A DNA stretch of 64,000 nucleotides from the NCBI RefSeq assembly GCF_020740795.1, contig NC_067283.1:113341206-113405205 (forward strand). The letters are read 5' to 3'. The position numbers and the translations under genes are program-made. How positions within the stretch are numbered: the first letter of the stretch is position 1; every line of letters begins with the position of its first letter. Of the stretch, positions 1 to 11,320 are shown one piece after another. A model generated the notes under the pieces. The model saw only the letters and a list, made by a program, of their open reading frames with translations, did no database searches and was not told the origin of the DNA. This DNA is from Apus apus. Lineage: Eukaryota; Chordata; Aves; Apodiformes; Apodidae.

Positions 1-90
1 TTAAATGAGCTTGAAGCCACATCTGCTCAAAATAAAAGGGGAGTGGGGGAAACAAATAATTTTCTCCTCCCTCCTCATAAATTAACTTCT

Positions 91-236
91 ATCATAGAAT
101 AACAGAATCAAAGAATACCAGGTTGGATGGGACCTGAAGGACCATCTGATCGAACTTCTCTAGGCAAAAGCATGATCTAGACAAGATGGCCCAGCACCCT
201 GCTCAGCTGAATCTTAAAAGTGTCCAATGTTGGGGG
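91..236 (-). mobile_element. CR1 3'-end fragment
   Basis: It begins with degenerate ATCATAGAAT-type terminal units and then the GGTTGGATGGGACCTGAAGG block typical of CR1 3' ends in reverse orientation. It continues to a TTAAAAGTGTCCAATGTTGGGG segment. It is a 5'-truncated, non-coding copy with moderate divergence. Confidence 0.85.
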
Positions 237-2050
237 AAAATGACTTTTCATTAAGATAATAGAAGACAGCCTAAACCAGCTAAGAATCAATCCATCAAAT
301 TAAAAATAAGAAAAAAAAATATGGTCTTTAAACAAATGATCTATTGAAAATAATAACTACGCAGAGTGGCTTTCCACAACATTTGCATGGTGGCACCATG
401 CCACCTGGACATCAACTGATCACTTCTTCAGCACTTACAAATGTGAGCTGGTCATCATTTAGCCTATACTTATATGCAGGGAACTACATCTTGGATGAAA
501 AATGTTGAAGGACCTGCTGATTAAAAAGCTTTGAAAAGCTGATGTTCCACAGCATATATTTGAAATACATGGGGGACAGCCCATTCCTTGGGTGCCCATA
601 AAGAGAGGCACCCTGACATCTACCAACACCTTCTTACAGCTTCTTTTATCACATTTCCTCTTGGACTATGCAATTTCACAATATCTGTGTTTTCTATCTG
701 ACAGGAAAGGGGATAGGAAGGACAATGATGGAACACACAAGGAATATTATTTTTTACATGAGTTGAGTTTTTGTGATTTTAAAGGTGGCAAAACAACCCT
801 CGCATTCCAGGGCATGAGCCAGTCACTCTATAAAAAGACAGCTCGGTGGGAACTCTTCTTTCTGGGGAATTTATTTCATACTGATGCAATATGAACTTTC
901 CTTCTGGGGTATCTTAGACTTCTAGAACTACACAAAAATTACAAAAATACTGAAATACTGATACATCTGGCAATAATTTTCCATCCACCTTTCAGATTCC
1001 TAGAAAACATTAAACACATGGGGTTTAATTCTACTTGATAAATATTTTTACAGGCTTGTAGATGTTATGGGACACAGACTTGAGTTTTAACAAAAGGGAA
1101 AGAAAAGAAGTATGCCATAAAACAACAACAGAGCTCTGCAACACTGTAGATGCCAAATGAATACCAAATGCTCAGCAATTTAAAAGTGCTGATGTATTCC
1201 AAAACACAATTGTGCTATTTCTAATAATAAAATTACTTTAGGTTGTATCATCACTTAGTTAATTATTCATAAATAATGGCTTGGATTTTGTATTTCCTTT
1301 CACTTAAGTGGTTTGGACTACTCTGCCGTTACACCTCATCCGTATCACTATATTTCGATTAAGTCATTGATATCAAAGTCCAAGAGTTATAAGGCCTTAA
1401 GACATCTAGGGCTGAAACATACAACACATGAGTCAAAACTGAAGAACAGGGGGTTTATAATTTAGCCTGGAAAAGCAGGTGGTGATGTGCATGCAATTGC
1501 ATCCTCAGATGCAAATGCTTGTCTCTTACAGGGTACCTGTGTTGGTTGTGCTGTCTGTGCCAGGGCTGGAGGTGGCTGCACTATGAGGGAAGAGGCTGCT
1601 TGCACTGGACTACTGAGTGGTTCTCTCCTCCATGACTTTGTCCCCTTCAGTTCCTTTACCCTGTGCATACCTATGGCTAGGAAATACGGCTAAATTTTGC
1701 AGCTATTCCTAGTAAAATACTCAAAACACAGTGTGATGGTTTGGATAACTCAACAATTTTGGCTGGCATTACTAAGTTGCTAGGAAGTGGTTATCATAAA
1801 AATTGCTAGCCTGTTGCTGCTGCTATGTAGATATAAACTCACCACTCAGACCTTCTCATTTTCAGGAATCCTGTGACATGTATTGGGTCACAAGTCACAT
1901 CCTGACACTTAATGGAGGTATGTATGAACCCATGTCCATGAGGTCATGGGCCATGTGGAGTTGTTGGCTGGGAGAGGCTGCTGTTAGGGAGTCATGAGGG
2001 CTTATGGCACATCCCCTTGCCTGCAGGGAGGTGTCATTGCCTCAAGATCC

Positions 2051-2640
2051 CAGAATCATGGGGTAGAATCACAGGATAATTCAGGTCAGAAGGGAGCTCA
2101 GCAGGTCTCTAGTCCTACTTCCTTCTCAAAGCAGGCTCAGCCATGAGCTCAAACCAAGTGCCTGATCCTTTATCCAGCTAGGTCTTGAAAGAATGGTGAC
2201 TACACAACCTCCCTAGGCATCCTGAGTCTGCCTCACTGTGTTCCCAGGGAATATTTTCTCCTTATATCCAGCATGATGATGTCTTGTGCCTGTTGTATTC
2301 CCATGGCTCCATCTTCTCAAGGACTTCCCATAGGTACCAGAAGAGCTGTTCCTAGGTGCCCTGAAGCTGTCTCATCTCCCAGGTCAAAGAAGCCCCAGCT
2401 CCTCAGCCTCTCCTCACAAGACAAGTGTTCCAGTACCTTGGTGGCCTCTGCCGAGCATGCTCTAGTTTGTTGATGTCTTTTTTGCATTGGAGACTCAAAA
2501 CTGGACACAGTATTCCAGATGTGGCCTAGTAAAGGAGGATAATTACTTTCCTGTTGTTTAATGTGCTGTTGACCTTCTTGCTGCCAAGGCATGCTCAGGG
2601 CTTGGTGTTCATCTTCCTGCCTACCACAATCCCATTTGCC
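2051..2640 (-). mobile_element. CR1 fragment, diverged
   Basis: This is a reverse-oriented CR1 3' portion about 590 bases long. Recognisable blocks are AGAATCACAGGATAATTCAGG near the 3' end, the CTCCTCAGCCTCTCCTC segment near 2399, and ACTGGACACAGTATTCCAGATGTGGCC near 2502. These correspond to the end of the reverse transcriptase ORF and the 3' UTR. The reading frame is broken and no intact protein remains. Confidence 0.85.
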
Positions 2641-4534
2641 AGAAATAAGAGGCTGATGGATTGCGGATCTGCAGACTAGTTACGCTTGAAATGCAAAATC
2701 TATGAGAGAAATCTGAGTCAGAATACAACTGAGAGAGAAGTACAGTTTGGGGCGAGAAACCATAATGTGCTAGCCCCAACAGTAAGGTTCTTGGTCACTT
2801 TGTGAGACTAGATAGATCTCATTCTTTATGGATAGGACTGTAAGCCAGAACAGGGAGAGGTGGAGAGGGGATAACACTGGAAGCCAGCAATATTTTTTTA
2901 ATCAACGCTTGTTATGTTAAGGTTTCTCCTTAACCTCTCTTCAGGAAAAGGCTTCTTTAGTGGGACACATTCAAACACTTGACAATGAAAGGAAATGAAG
3001 GAAAGAAATACAGAAACATGACTGAATATTGAACAAGGTATAACAGAAGGCAGATGCACATTTGTTGCTGTAAAGGAACAAACCTAAAGGATGGTTCAGA
3101 CTGGCAAAAGTACAAATCCTGCTAAAAAAAGCAAGCCTTGCACATTCTCAAGGAAGTGCACAAAAAGATCCATAACCATCCCTATTCAAAGAAGCTGTAG
3201 CACAGTGAGGAAGATGATTTCTGGTTTTTTGGGTTTTTTTTTGTAGACTGGTCTTCTACATTTGCCAAAGGGAAAGACAGTAGGATTCCATGCCACATCT
3301 ATCTCTGTGCATGTACAAACGTGTGTTTTTGGAGGTGATAGCAATCTTTAAAGATCAAACAGTAGACCAAATTCCCACACAGCTGGAGCTCTGCCGGAGT
3401 GTGTACCTGAATCTCCAGGGAACCCAAAGAAACTGCTCTAGGCACAAGAGGGCAAACAGATTAAAAGTGCATTGCAGTTTCCATGAGGGATACTATACAG
3501 GGGTTCTGTACCACATCCATGGAACAGTTGTGCGATCTAGTATCCTGACACACAGGAGGGGGGATATTTCATAGAAAGATGCAAAAACCCAATTGGTCTA
3601 CAAAACAACCTTTTTATGAGTGGCTCCCCTAGATTTTTAACAAATAATCAACATCCAAATCACAGGTACTTCTTTGCAATTAGTCTGGTATTAAAACACA
3701 GATGAATAAATAAAAATAAATGCATATGGATACATCTATGTGTATATATGCATATCCTACACATAAAAATTGAATAAGCATTTCGGAACATGAACACGTC
3801 TTGATAAAGCAAGAAACAAATAAAGCAAAATTAAATGTGGTTGGTATTTGCACTATTTATGAGACTCAACAAGGCATACAACTCTTTATATTCAGCATAT
3901 CTGTCCCAAAAGTGATCTAATGAACTTCTGTAAATTCATGGGCGTAGTATAGCACTGAAAAACAGGTATAATTACACCATCGTTGGGAAAAAAAAGTCCT
4001 GCGGCAAGTAATATCAAACGCAACCTCTCTGTGATGTTATTTCGTTATGTTGTTGGTTTATTAGCATATGATATCTAGAAGGAAAATAATTATTACAGAG
4101 CTCCTGAAATGCTACATTGTGTTAGCTACGATTACAACTGGATGAGGAATAAGAAATGCTGTTGGCTCAAAGACAGTCTCTCAGAATTTTGTAATTCAGT
4201 CAGGCCATGATTCTTTGCACATGAACGCAGTGACCGAACAGGTAAAAGTAATTAACTATTTTTTTAATTCCACATAGTATTTAACAACTTTTAATTACAC
4301 CCATAGTCTTTCAATCCATCAAAGTAATGTGATGAAGACTGCACCATTTTATCTGTAGAACAGTAGGCTGTTGACTCACCAGTTTTATGGAAGGTGGAAA
4401 ATATTCATTTTCACTGCTTCAGATATTCAGGGGCTTTATTACACTGAAGTGGTTTGAGAAAACTGACTATGAAAAATGAAACTGATGAGATCTTTATTTA
4501 AATAATATATGGACTGAAAATTTGGGAAAGAAAA

Positions 4535-4568
4535 AAACAAACAACAACCAAACAAACAAACAAACCCA
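4535..4568. repeat. AAAC-rich simple repeat
   Basis: Repeated CAAA and CAAC units form a short A/C-rich tract just upstream of a pair of CR1 fragments. It is either a plain microsatellite or the remains of an A-rich retroposon tail. Confidence 0.7.
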
Positions 4569-4640
4569 ACAAAAAATACCATCTTCAAAATCATTATATA
4601 AAAACACTGTACTTATCATACACCAGATTACGTTTGCACT

Positions 4641-4682
4641 CAATCTTAAGGGTCTTTTCCAACTTCAGTGATCCTATGATTT
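4641..4682 (+). mobile_element. Short + strand CR1 3' end
   Basis: AAGGGTCTTTTCCAACTTCAGTGATCCTATGAT is the extreme 3' end of a CR1 in forward orientation. It is only about 40 bases long, and a reverse-oriented CR1 starts 16 bases later. Confidence 0.7.
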
Positions 4683-4698
4683 GAATTGCCCATATATA

Positions 4699-5247
4699 AT
4701 CATAGAATCATAGTTTGGGTTAGAAGGTGCCTTTAAAGATAACCTAGTCCAACTCTCCTGCAGTAAGCAGAGACATCTTCAACTAGATCAGGTTGCTTTG
4801 AACCCCACCCAACCTGACCTTCAATGTTTTCAAGGATAGGTCATCTACTGTCTCTCTGTGCCACCTGTGCCAGTGTCTCACCACCCTTACAGTAAAGATT
4901 TTCTTCCTAATATCCAACCTAAATCTAGCCTCTTGTAGTTCAAAACAATTACCCTTGTCCTATCACTTTAGACCACACTAAAAAGTCTGGCCCCATCTTT
5001 CTTATAAGCCCCCTTCAGATCCTGGAAGGCAGCTATGAGATGTCCCCGGAACCTTCTCTTCTCTAGTCTGAACAACCCAAACTCTCTTAGCTTTTCCTCA
5101 TAGTAGAGCTACTCCAGCCCCCTGACCATTTTTGTGGCCCTCCTCTGGACCTGCTCCAACAGGCCCATATCTTTCCCATGCTGAGGACTCCAAAAATGCA
5201 GTACTCCAGGTGGCATCTCACCAGAGCGGAGTAGAGGGGAAGAACCA
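4699..5247 (-). mobile_element. CR1 fragment with 3' end and C-terminal RT remnant
   Basis: It starts with ATCATAGAATCATAG followed by a GTTTGGGTTAGAAGGTGCC block. It runs about 550 bases into the region encoding the C-terminus of the CR1 reverse transcriptase. The reverse strand there gives broken remnants such as [14 protein letters not shown] and WSRSRGGPQKW in shifted frames. It is an inactive, 5'-truncated copy. Confidence 0.9.
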
Positions 5248-5579
5248 CTTCCAGATAAATATGCAAATGCAAGTATCCCAACATGAATTTTCAAAATTGT
5301 GTAAATTACTTGAGCTACTGGAATTGAAAGCAAAACTCCCTTTCAGCTACTATGAGCAGAATCCATTGTGTTTCTAAATCTTGTAGTTACACGGATAGCC
5401 TTGGAAATGCACAACACTTAACAAAAATCCAGTCTTGTATCTTTCCACACTGGATTGGTTCTGAACTTCCAGAAAGCAATTCACTATACTCAACACACTT
5501 TGCTATAAGTCAGCATGAGAGAAACAATCAAGCTTTGAAACTTGATCATCATAAGTCTGATCTTGTTTCTCTAACCTAC

Positions 5580-5800
5580 AAAAATGAGGGTTGGGAGGTA
5601 ATTTGAGAGGTCTTCCAGTCCAGGGCACTCACCTAAGGCAGGATCAAGTTTAGCAGACATTTTAGAAGCAGATCAAGTTACCATGAGGTAATAAGCCACT
5701 GGCTTCCAACTGCTTGTGATAAACGATCATGTTGGCAGATTAAAATAGAAGACGTTATCCAAAACTCTGCTACAAAAGGTGTAACCAACTGTTCCTTTAC
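5580..5800 (-). mobile_element. Possible old, degraded CR1 fragment
   Basis: GGTTGGGAGGTAATTTGAGAGG followed by TCTTCCAGTCCAGGGCACTC and AAGGCAGGATCAAG resembles the 3' region of older amniote CR1/L3-type LINEs in reverse orientation. No terminal 8-base units remain. Related sequence may extend to about 6.1 kb. The call rests on pattern recognition only. Confidence 0.4.
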
Positions 5801-8145
5801 ACTCAACACTGGATTTTAGATCCTCCCTGAAAGAAATTGAACCATTTCTGAAGAGTGGTGAAACAATTGCACAATCCTCCTTAGTACCTGTTCCAACACT
5901 TAAATACCCTTACAGACACAAGGTTGCCATAGCATCTGCCTTAAATTTCTCCTTGTGCAGCCAAAACTTACGTATTGTCTTTCTTTAACAGGGCATGAAT
6001 GAAGACTAACTGGCTGTTATGTTCTTACTCCCACAATACTACAGACTATTTCTCACAGCTCATCTTTTCTAAGCCTCTTATTATTCCTAATGCCATTTTG
6101 TGGATTGTAAATTGGGTGCAAAGCAAGCAGGGATGTGTTATTCCAGCTGGTATGTGTACATCAGTACATCAACTACTACAATATATGTAACACCTTTACA
6201 TATCTATGATACCTTACACTTAAGAGCTTTTTTCTCTTTATTATAACAGCCACAATGCTGCTGACACACTGATCCCCAGGGATCTTTTTATTTTTTGCAG
6301 TCTGTTATCTCTTATTTTTTGTTCAAAATGTTGGGCTTTCTTTCCCCTAAGTATTGCACCTTGTTTACTGAATTTCTTCATACTGATTTTTTGGCCTTTA
6401 TATTCCTTTTTCCAAAACATTTTAAACCCATTCTGCAAAGTGTATGACACAAAAATTTTACAGAAGTAATCTCCCTTCTGTTACTGAAAGTATTGAACAG
6501 AAACAGAGTTGGGACAGAGAGACAGCTCTGTAGACAGGATCCAATTTGGTAGAACCTCCTACTTCAACAGAGAACTTAAAGTTACTCTTTAGGGTAATGT
6601 GTTTCCATTTTAAACTGATTTCATCTTACCTCTACCTACTTTACTTATAAGAATTTGGGAAAGTATCAGAAGTCTTACTGAAATGAAACCACATATAGGT
6701 CATTTACTGTCCCCCCTTCTCCACAAAAGGAGTTTCCCCCTAAAAAATGGCTTAAAGATAGAAACAGCTTAGACATACCAAGATGAAAATGTGGAACCTC
6801 AGACCTTAATTTTTAATGTTATCTCTGATTTTTTAAATCACATTTTCCAAGTCCTAATCTTTGAGTCAAGCCTCCACAGTCTGTCCTTAGATCTCTCTTA
6901 TCCTGAAAGAGGATAAGGTGTCAAAGTTTTCTGGCTTGGAAAACCTCAGCACATTGGTGCTGTAGAGAAGCTGATTCAAGGCAGATTTGCAAGGGAAATC
7001 CTAAGTGAGAAGAGGCAATGGCAACAAGAGCTTATAATTAACATTATTGCATTCTGGTGGGGAGGATAAGAAGTAAAGAACCAAATTCTGCTTTTATTTG
7101 TACTCATCACTTGGCTGTCTCAGAACCGTTTGTTTCCAACAGAAACCCAGCAGGTGAAAAGAGGCAACTGTGTAATTCCATGGGTGCTCTGCTAGAACTA
7201 CAAAATGCTGAGAACAGAAACACAAAAGCAGGAACAACAGTGCTACAATTGCAACTAGTTGTAGCATTTTGGCTGTGTCACTCCAGAACCTACCCAACAG
7301 CACAAAATCCAACTATTGGCTTCCTCTGCCCTACAGTTGCTGCAAATCACCTGCACATGCAACTGTCCTGGTATTAGTACCTGTCCCACAGGCAAGAAGA
7401 CAGCAGAAATATACTAGCAGCGATACCCAGGATTGCACCTGAACTCTCTCATCATCACATCTCCGTCTGTCCTCAGTGTGCTTTTGAGCAGAAAAAAAGA
7501 AAACTGAATCTCTGAATCCCCATTAACATGAGAACAGACCAACAGGAGTAGATTTGTAAAATGAAACAGCTAGCCCTAATGACCTCACATCCCTACCATA
7601 AAAATTTCAGGAGGTTTTACACTGAACTGGTTTCCGTGTGATACCACGGACTAAATGTATTTGGTGTACTTGTGCATTCCTAGTACATCTATGTTCATTC
7701 AAAGGGAATAAATTCAGCGTGCTCCAGGGTAACTCCGTGACAGAAACCAAAGCCTGGTAAGAGGGGAAAACTTACTTCAAAAGCATAATATACATGCACC
7801 TGACAATGCTAAAGGGTGCTGAAGTCTTTGCCTACATCAGGTCTGTCATTCCCTTTGCACAGAACTGCAGTGGTTTTGAATGCCAAGGCCCTCCTCCAAC
7901 TGCAAACAGGAGACAGAGAGTGGCTGAGACATACAATTGTGGCATTCATGCCAGAGAAATGAGTTCAGCTGTGTGAAAATTTTCAAAACTGAGCAGTATT
8001 TTTTTCAGGCAAAATTTACATTTACGAAATGGAGTTGATCATACAGATTACTCTTTTAAGCTGTGCTATGATCAGCTCCCAGTTACCTGCGGATAAACAG
8101 TGCAAAGTGCAGAGCATATTGAGCTACTGACACTAGTGCAAATAT

Positions 8146-8180
8146 AATCATAGAATTTAGGTTGGAAGGGACCTTAATGT
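8146..8180 (-). mobile_element. Minimal CR1 3' tip
   Basis: AATCATAGAATTTAGGTTGG and AAGGGACCTTAAT are the last bases of a CR1 in reverse orientation. The copy is severely 5'-truncated to about 35 bases. Confidence 0.7.
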
Positions 8181-10261
8181 TGCAATGTGACACACAACAG
8201 AGAGATAGATTCCCCTACCTAGTTTCCTAGGCGTGCTTCAGGTCTGGAAGCAATACATCATTTTAGCTCAATAATGAATGTGTGCTAGTAAATCCTTTCA
8301 GAGATTATCTAGCTTTCCACAAGGCAATCCCATGTATCCCTCCACTGTACTCTAGAGCTGGGTCCACCAGGAAACACACTACAGAGGCTGGTGGTTGTAA
8401 AAATAGCTAACTTGTGTCTGCTGGGCACAGTAATCTGAGTTCAGCACCCATCCTGTTGACTAGGCAGCAAAGGCAGCAGCAACATCCTCAGCAAGGCTGG
8501 GAAGCAGGAGGAGTGGGATGAGATGAGGCCCTAGTCTGAAGAGGAGAACCTAGATGACGGCACCCAGAGGGCAATAAGAGGTTGAAGAGTACCTCCTGGG
8601 CCTGGGAGATGGTGAGAACAAAGCTGTGGTTGTGGTAGCAGCACTGGGCATGGGAGGGTGAGGTGAGGAGGCAGGGAGGAGACTGTGTAGGTGATTAGTG
8701 TCTCCTTATTGTACTGCTTTTGAATTTTTGGAGGACTTTAACCTATTGTGAGCAGCACTTCAGAAATGGGCAGACCTGCCCTCACCTGCCACGTCTTCTT
8801 GCAACCTGGAACACCAGGAAGATGGGGCAGATACCCCACCAGCTTGGCAGCACTGACCTCATGCAGCAGTATTTCTCTGGGTGTAACTCATGTCATTTGG
8901 ATTCATTTATTTATTTTCAGCATGTCCCAGTCCTGAGTCACCTCATATAATAGAGAGTTAACTACTTGATTTCACCTTTCTAAAACCTGTACTTACCATA
9001 GTTTTCCAGAATACAGTTGAACAAATACTTCTCAAGTCTGCTGGCTGATTCCTATAGTTAAGAAAACTATCTAACATATTTTCTGGCCTTTGCAACTCTC
9101 TTAAGAAACTAAAGTAATTTTAATATACTCAACTAAAATGTTTTAATATGCAATTCTGCCTTTCAGAAATAATTTGTCCTGTAATTCATCAGTAGTATAC
9201 AATGATTACAGGTTTAAAAAAAAAATTAAAAAAAAATAAAATTGGATTCTTCCTCATCTGCATTTGTTTGCAGCTACTTTCATTCAAGTGTAAAGGAGAA
9301 CGTAATAGAAGTGTTCCTTGTATCTGTACTACAAGCTTAATTATTTTATGAAAGTTACATAAATGATGATGTCTGTTTATGCTAAAAATAGCTTTTTATT
9401 TTTCCTCCGGTGATCTCAGGCAAGACTGTGGCTCCAGTGTTCAAGCACAGGCCTGTGCAGCTTAAGCCCAGTGGCTAGAGCCAGCCTCCAACATGTTCTA
9501 TCCCTCTCCCACTGGAGAAGTACAAGCGTGTTGCTACATTTTAACAAGCTGCTCTGTGTAACAAGTTCCCTGTAAGGGACCTGCAGATGGCCTTGGAAAC
9601 CACAGTTACTCCATCACAGTTCACCCTGCCGTGAGCAAGGAAAAGTCCTGGCCCAGGGAAGGGAAGGGCTTGGTAGGAGCCCAGGGAAGTCAAATGCCCT
9701 GGTTGGAGGCCAGGCTGGGAGCACAGTAAGAGCAAGTAGGCAAGAAGAATGAGGAACACAGGGTAGGTAGGGGCTGCTTTGGGAAACTGAACGTAGAATA
9801 CAAGGTTGGGCATGATGCTGGTGGATGCTGGTGTGCTCCCCATGCTTGTAACAGGGAGGGGAGTGGAGGTGTGTGAAGGGGGCTGCACAGCCCACCTCAG
9901 ACAGCTGCACCTCAGCTAAAGCAAATCGGGACAATGTCCTGCAATGCACCTGCAATGTCCTGGGAACAAAACCCAGGTGCCTCATATGCCTGTGCCAAAA
10001 TGCTGGTAAATCAAAATATCTAATCACCCACCCATTAATTTGAATTCTGAATGCCAGTTTAGTTCAAATTATTTAATGGAAGTTTTTTTCCTGGCTTCCT
10101 TTCTCCTATCTCAAAGCCAAAGCATTCCTGTGTATGAAGAATCTGCACAGAACCAGACAAGCCCCATGAGTGCACACTTTCTTACAGAAATACCGAATTA
10201 CACCCAGCCTGTGTTTCTTCAATATGTGCAGAGCTTTTAAAGATGTTGCTACTCAAAACCG

Positions 10262-10620
10262 GGGAGACCTGATAGCAGCCTTCCAGTACCTAAAGGCTAA
10301 AGGCACCTACAGGAAAGCTGGAGAGTGACTTTTAAAAGGGCATGTAGTGAAAGGACAAGAGGCAATGGCCTTACACTGGAAGACGGTAGAATTAGGTTGG
10401 GTTTTAGGAAGAAATTATTTCCTGCGAGGGTGGTGAGACTTAAAGCAGGCTGTACAGGGAAGATACGGATGCCCCCTTCCCTATCAGTGTTCAAGGCCAG
10501 GCCGGATGGGGCTTTTAGGAAGCTGGTCTAGTGGGAGGTGTCCCTGCCCATGGCAGGGGGGTTGGACCTAGATGATCTTCGAGGTCCCTTGCAACTCAAA
10601 CCATTCTACGATTCTACGAA
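10262..10620 (+). mobile_element. CR1 3' fragment, + strand, next to the SELENOI-like exon
   Basis: Forward CR1 blocks occur in order: GGGAGACCTGATAGCAGCCTT, CTTCCAGTACCTAAAGG, AGGACAAGAGGCAATGGCC, GGTTGGACCTAGATGATCTTC, then GATTCTACGA terminal units. It is about 360 bases, well preserved but coding only fragments. It ends about 65 bases before the CpG island begins, and lies antisense to the presumed host gene in its intron 1. Confidence 0.92.
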
Positions 10621-10933
10621 AAGCTGGTTAACTTTGTTTCCACTGAGACCTGCCACTTCGTAAACACCCAGTTCCTACCCTCACACATCCTCGATGTGCG
10701 GGAGCCCCGGGGCAGGCTACGGGCGCCCCGGCTGCAGGCTGACCGAACGGACACAGGTGGGAGCCGGGCAGAGGGATGGCCGAGCCGGCCAGGGCCGCCG
10801 GCAGCGCAGGGCTTGGGGCTCAGCCGAGCCCTCAGACACGGCGAACCGGGAGGACCAACCGCAGCGGGGGCCGCCGAGCCCGGGCGGTCGTTCCCCGCTG
10901 CCCCCCGCCCGCCCCCCCGGGCCCGGCCGTTAC

Positions 10934-10990
10934 CTTGTAGCGGCGGAAGCCGTCCAGCTGCCGGGCGCTGACATACCGCCACCGGCACAT
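10934..10990 (-). CDS. First coding exon of a SELENOI/EPT1-like ethanolaminephosphotransferase (partial gene)
   Basis: The exon encodes 19 residues beginning MCRWRYVSARQL and ending GFRRYK, followed at once by a consensus donor (AAG|GTAAC, donor GT at 10933-10932). From memory, human SELENOI also opens with 19 residues before its YSAVDTNPLS block. About 10 of the 19 match, including the YVS, QL, GF and YK positions, and I believe the exon boundary is the same (phase 0). The family transfers phosphoethanolamine from CDP-ethanolamine to diacylglycerol or alkyl-acylglycerol in ER/Golgi membranes (Kennedy pathway). The catalytic CDP-alcohol motif and transmembrane helices would lie in later exons at lower coordinates. 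I could not find them in 1-10,900, so intron 1 probably leaves the window. The start has G at -3 and sits in a CpG island. The frame stays open upstream to 11434, but that stretch is low-complexity Pro/Ser/Arg, so I prefer the ATG at 10990. It is probably a paralogue rather than SELENOI itself, because the residues differ considerably. Confidence 0.68.
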
Positions 10991-11006
10991 CCCGCCGCCC
11001 GCGCCG

Positions 11007-11070
11007 CGCCGGAGGGAGGGAGGCAGGGAGGCAGGGAGGGAAGCAGGGAAGCTGGGAGGCCGGGAGGGAG
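11007..11070. repeat. Purine-rich GGGA/GGCA microsatellite
   Basis: Imperfect tandem units of GGGA, GGCA and GGAA form a homopurine run on the + strand and a homopyrimidine run on the - strand. It lies just upstream of the SELENOI-like start codon. Such tracts are prone to length change and to triplex or G-quadruplex folding. Confidence 0.75.
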
Positions 11071-11320
11071 GCGGTGTGGCTGGGGGCGGGCGGAGGGCGG
11101 CTCCCCGGCCGCGCCCGTCGGGCCGGCGCCTGCCCCCCGCTGCCGGGGAGCCGGGGCCGCCTTGTCCCCGGGGCTGGGTGCCCGCCGGAGGTGGCAGCTC
11201 CCCCGGAGGCTTCCGCTCGCCCACCTCCAGGGCATTTCCCAGTGGGCCCAGTGCGCTCCTCCGGCCTCGGTGCCAGCCTGCCATTAGCTCCTTCTGGAGA
11301 CCTTTAATTTCCTCACGGTA

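Larger units (their letters stand above)
1..10933 (-). other. Probable intron 1 of the SELENOI-like gene
   Basis: This AT-rich sequence lies downstream of the 10933 donor on the - strand. I see no further exon of the CDP-alcohol phosphotransferase family here. It holds six CR1-derived fragments listed separately, an AAAC-rich stretch (4535-4568) and a short A-rich run (9214-9242). The remaining open frames are short and have no recognisable domain. That it is intron rather than intergenic DNA is inferred from the exon's orientation. Confidence 0.5.
10685..11320 (-). promoter_or_regulatory. CpG island promoter of the SELENOI-like gene
   Basis: GC and CpG content rise sharply here against AT-rich flanks. 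The island covers the first coding exon, its donor and the presumed 5' UTR. An Sp1-type GC box (GGGGGCGGG) lies at 11082-11090. A purine tract of GGGAGGCA-like units (about 11007-11070) would be a CT-rich stretch in the 5' UTR or proximal promoter on the transcribed - strand. No TATA box is evident. The position of the transcription start is inferred, not seen. Confidence 0.65.

Noticed and set aside
9541..10027. Two overlapping - strand frames of 115 and 137 codons
   Set aside because: They overlap each other in different frames and show no motif of the expected phosphotransferase or any other family.
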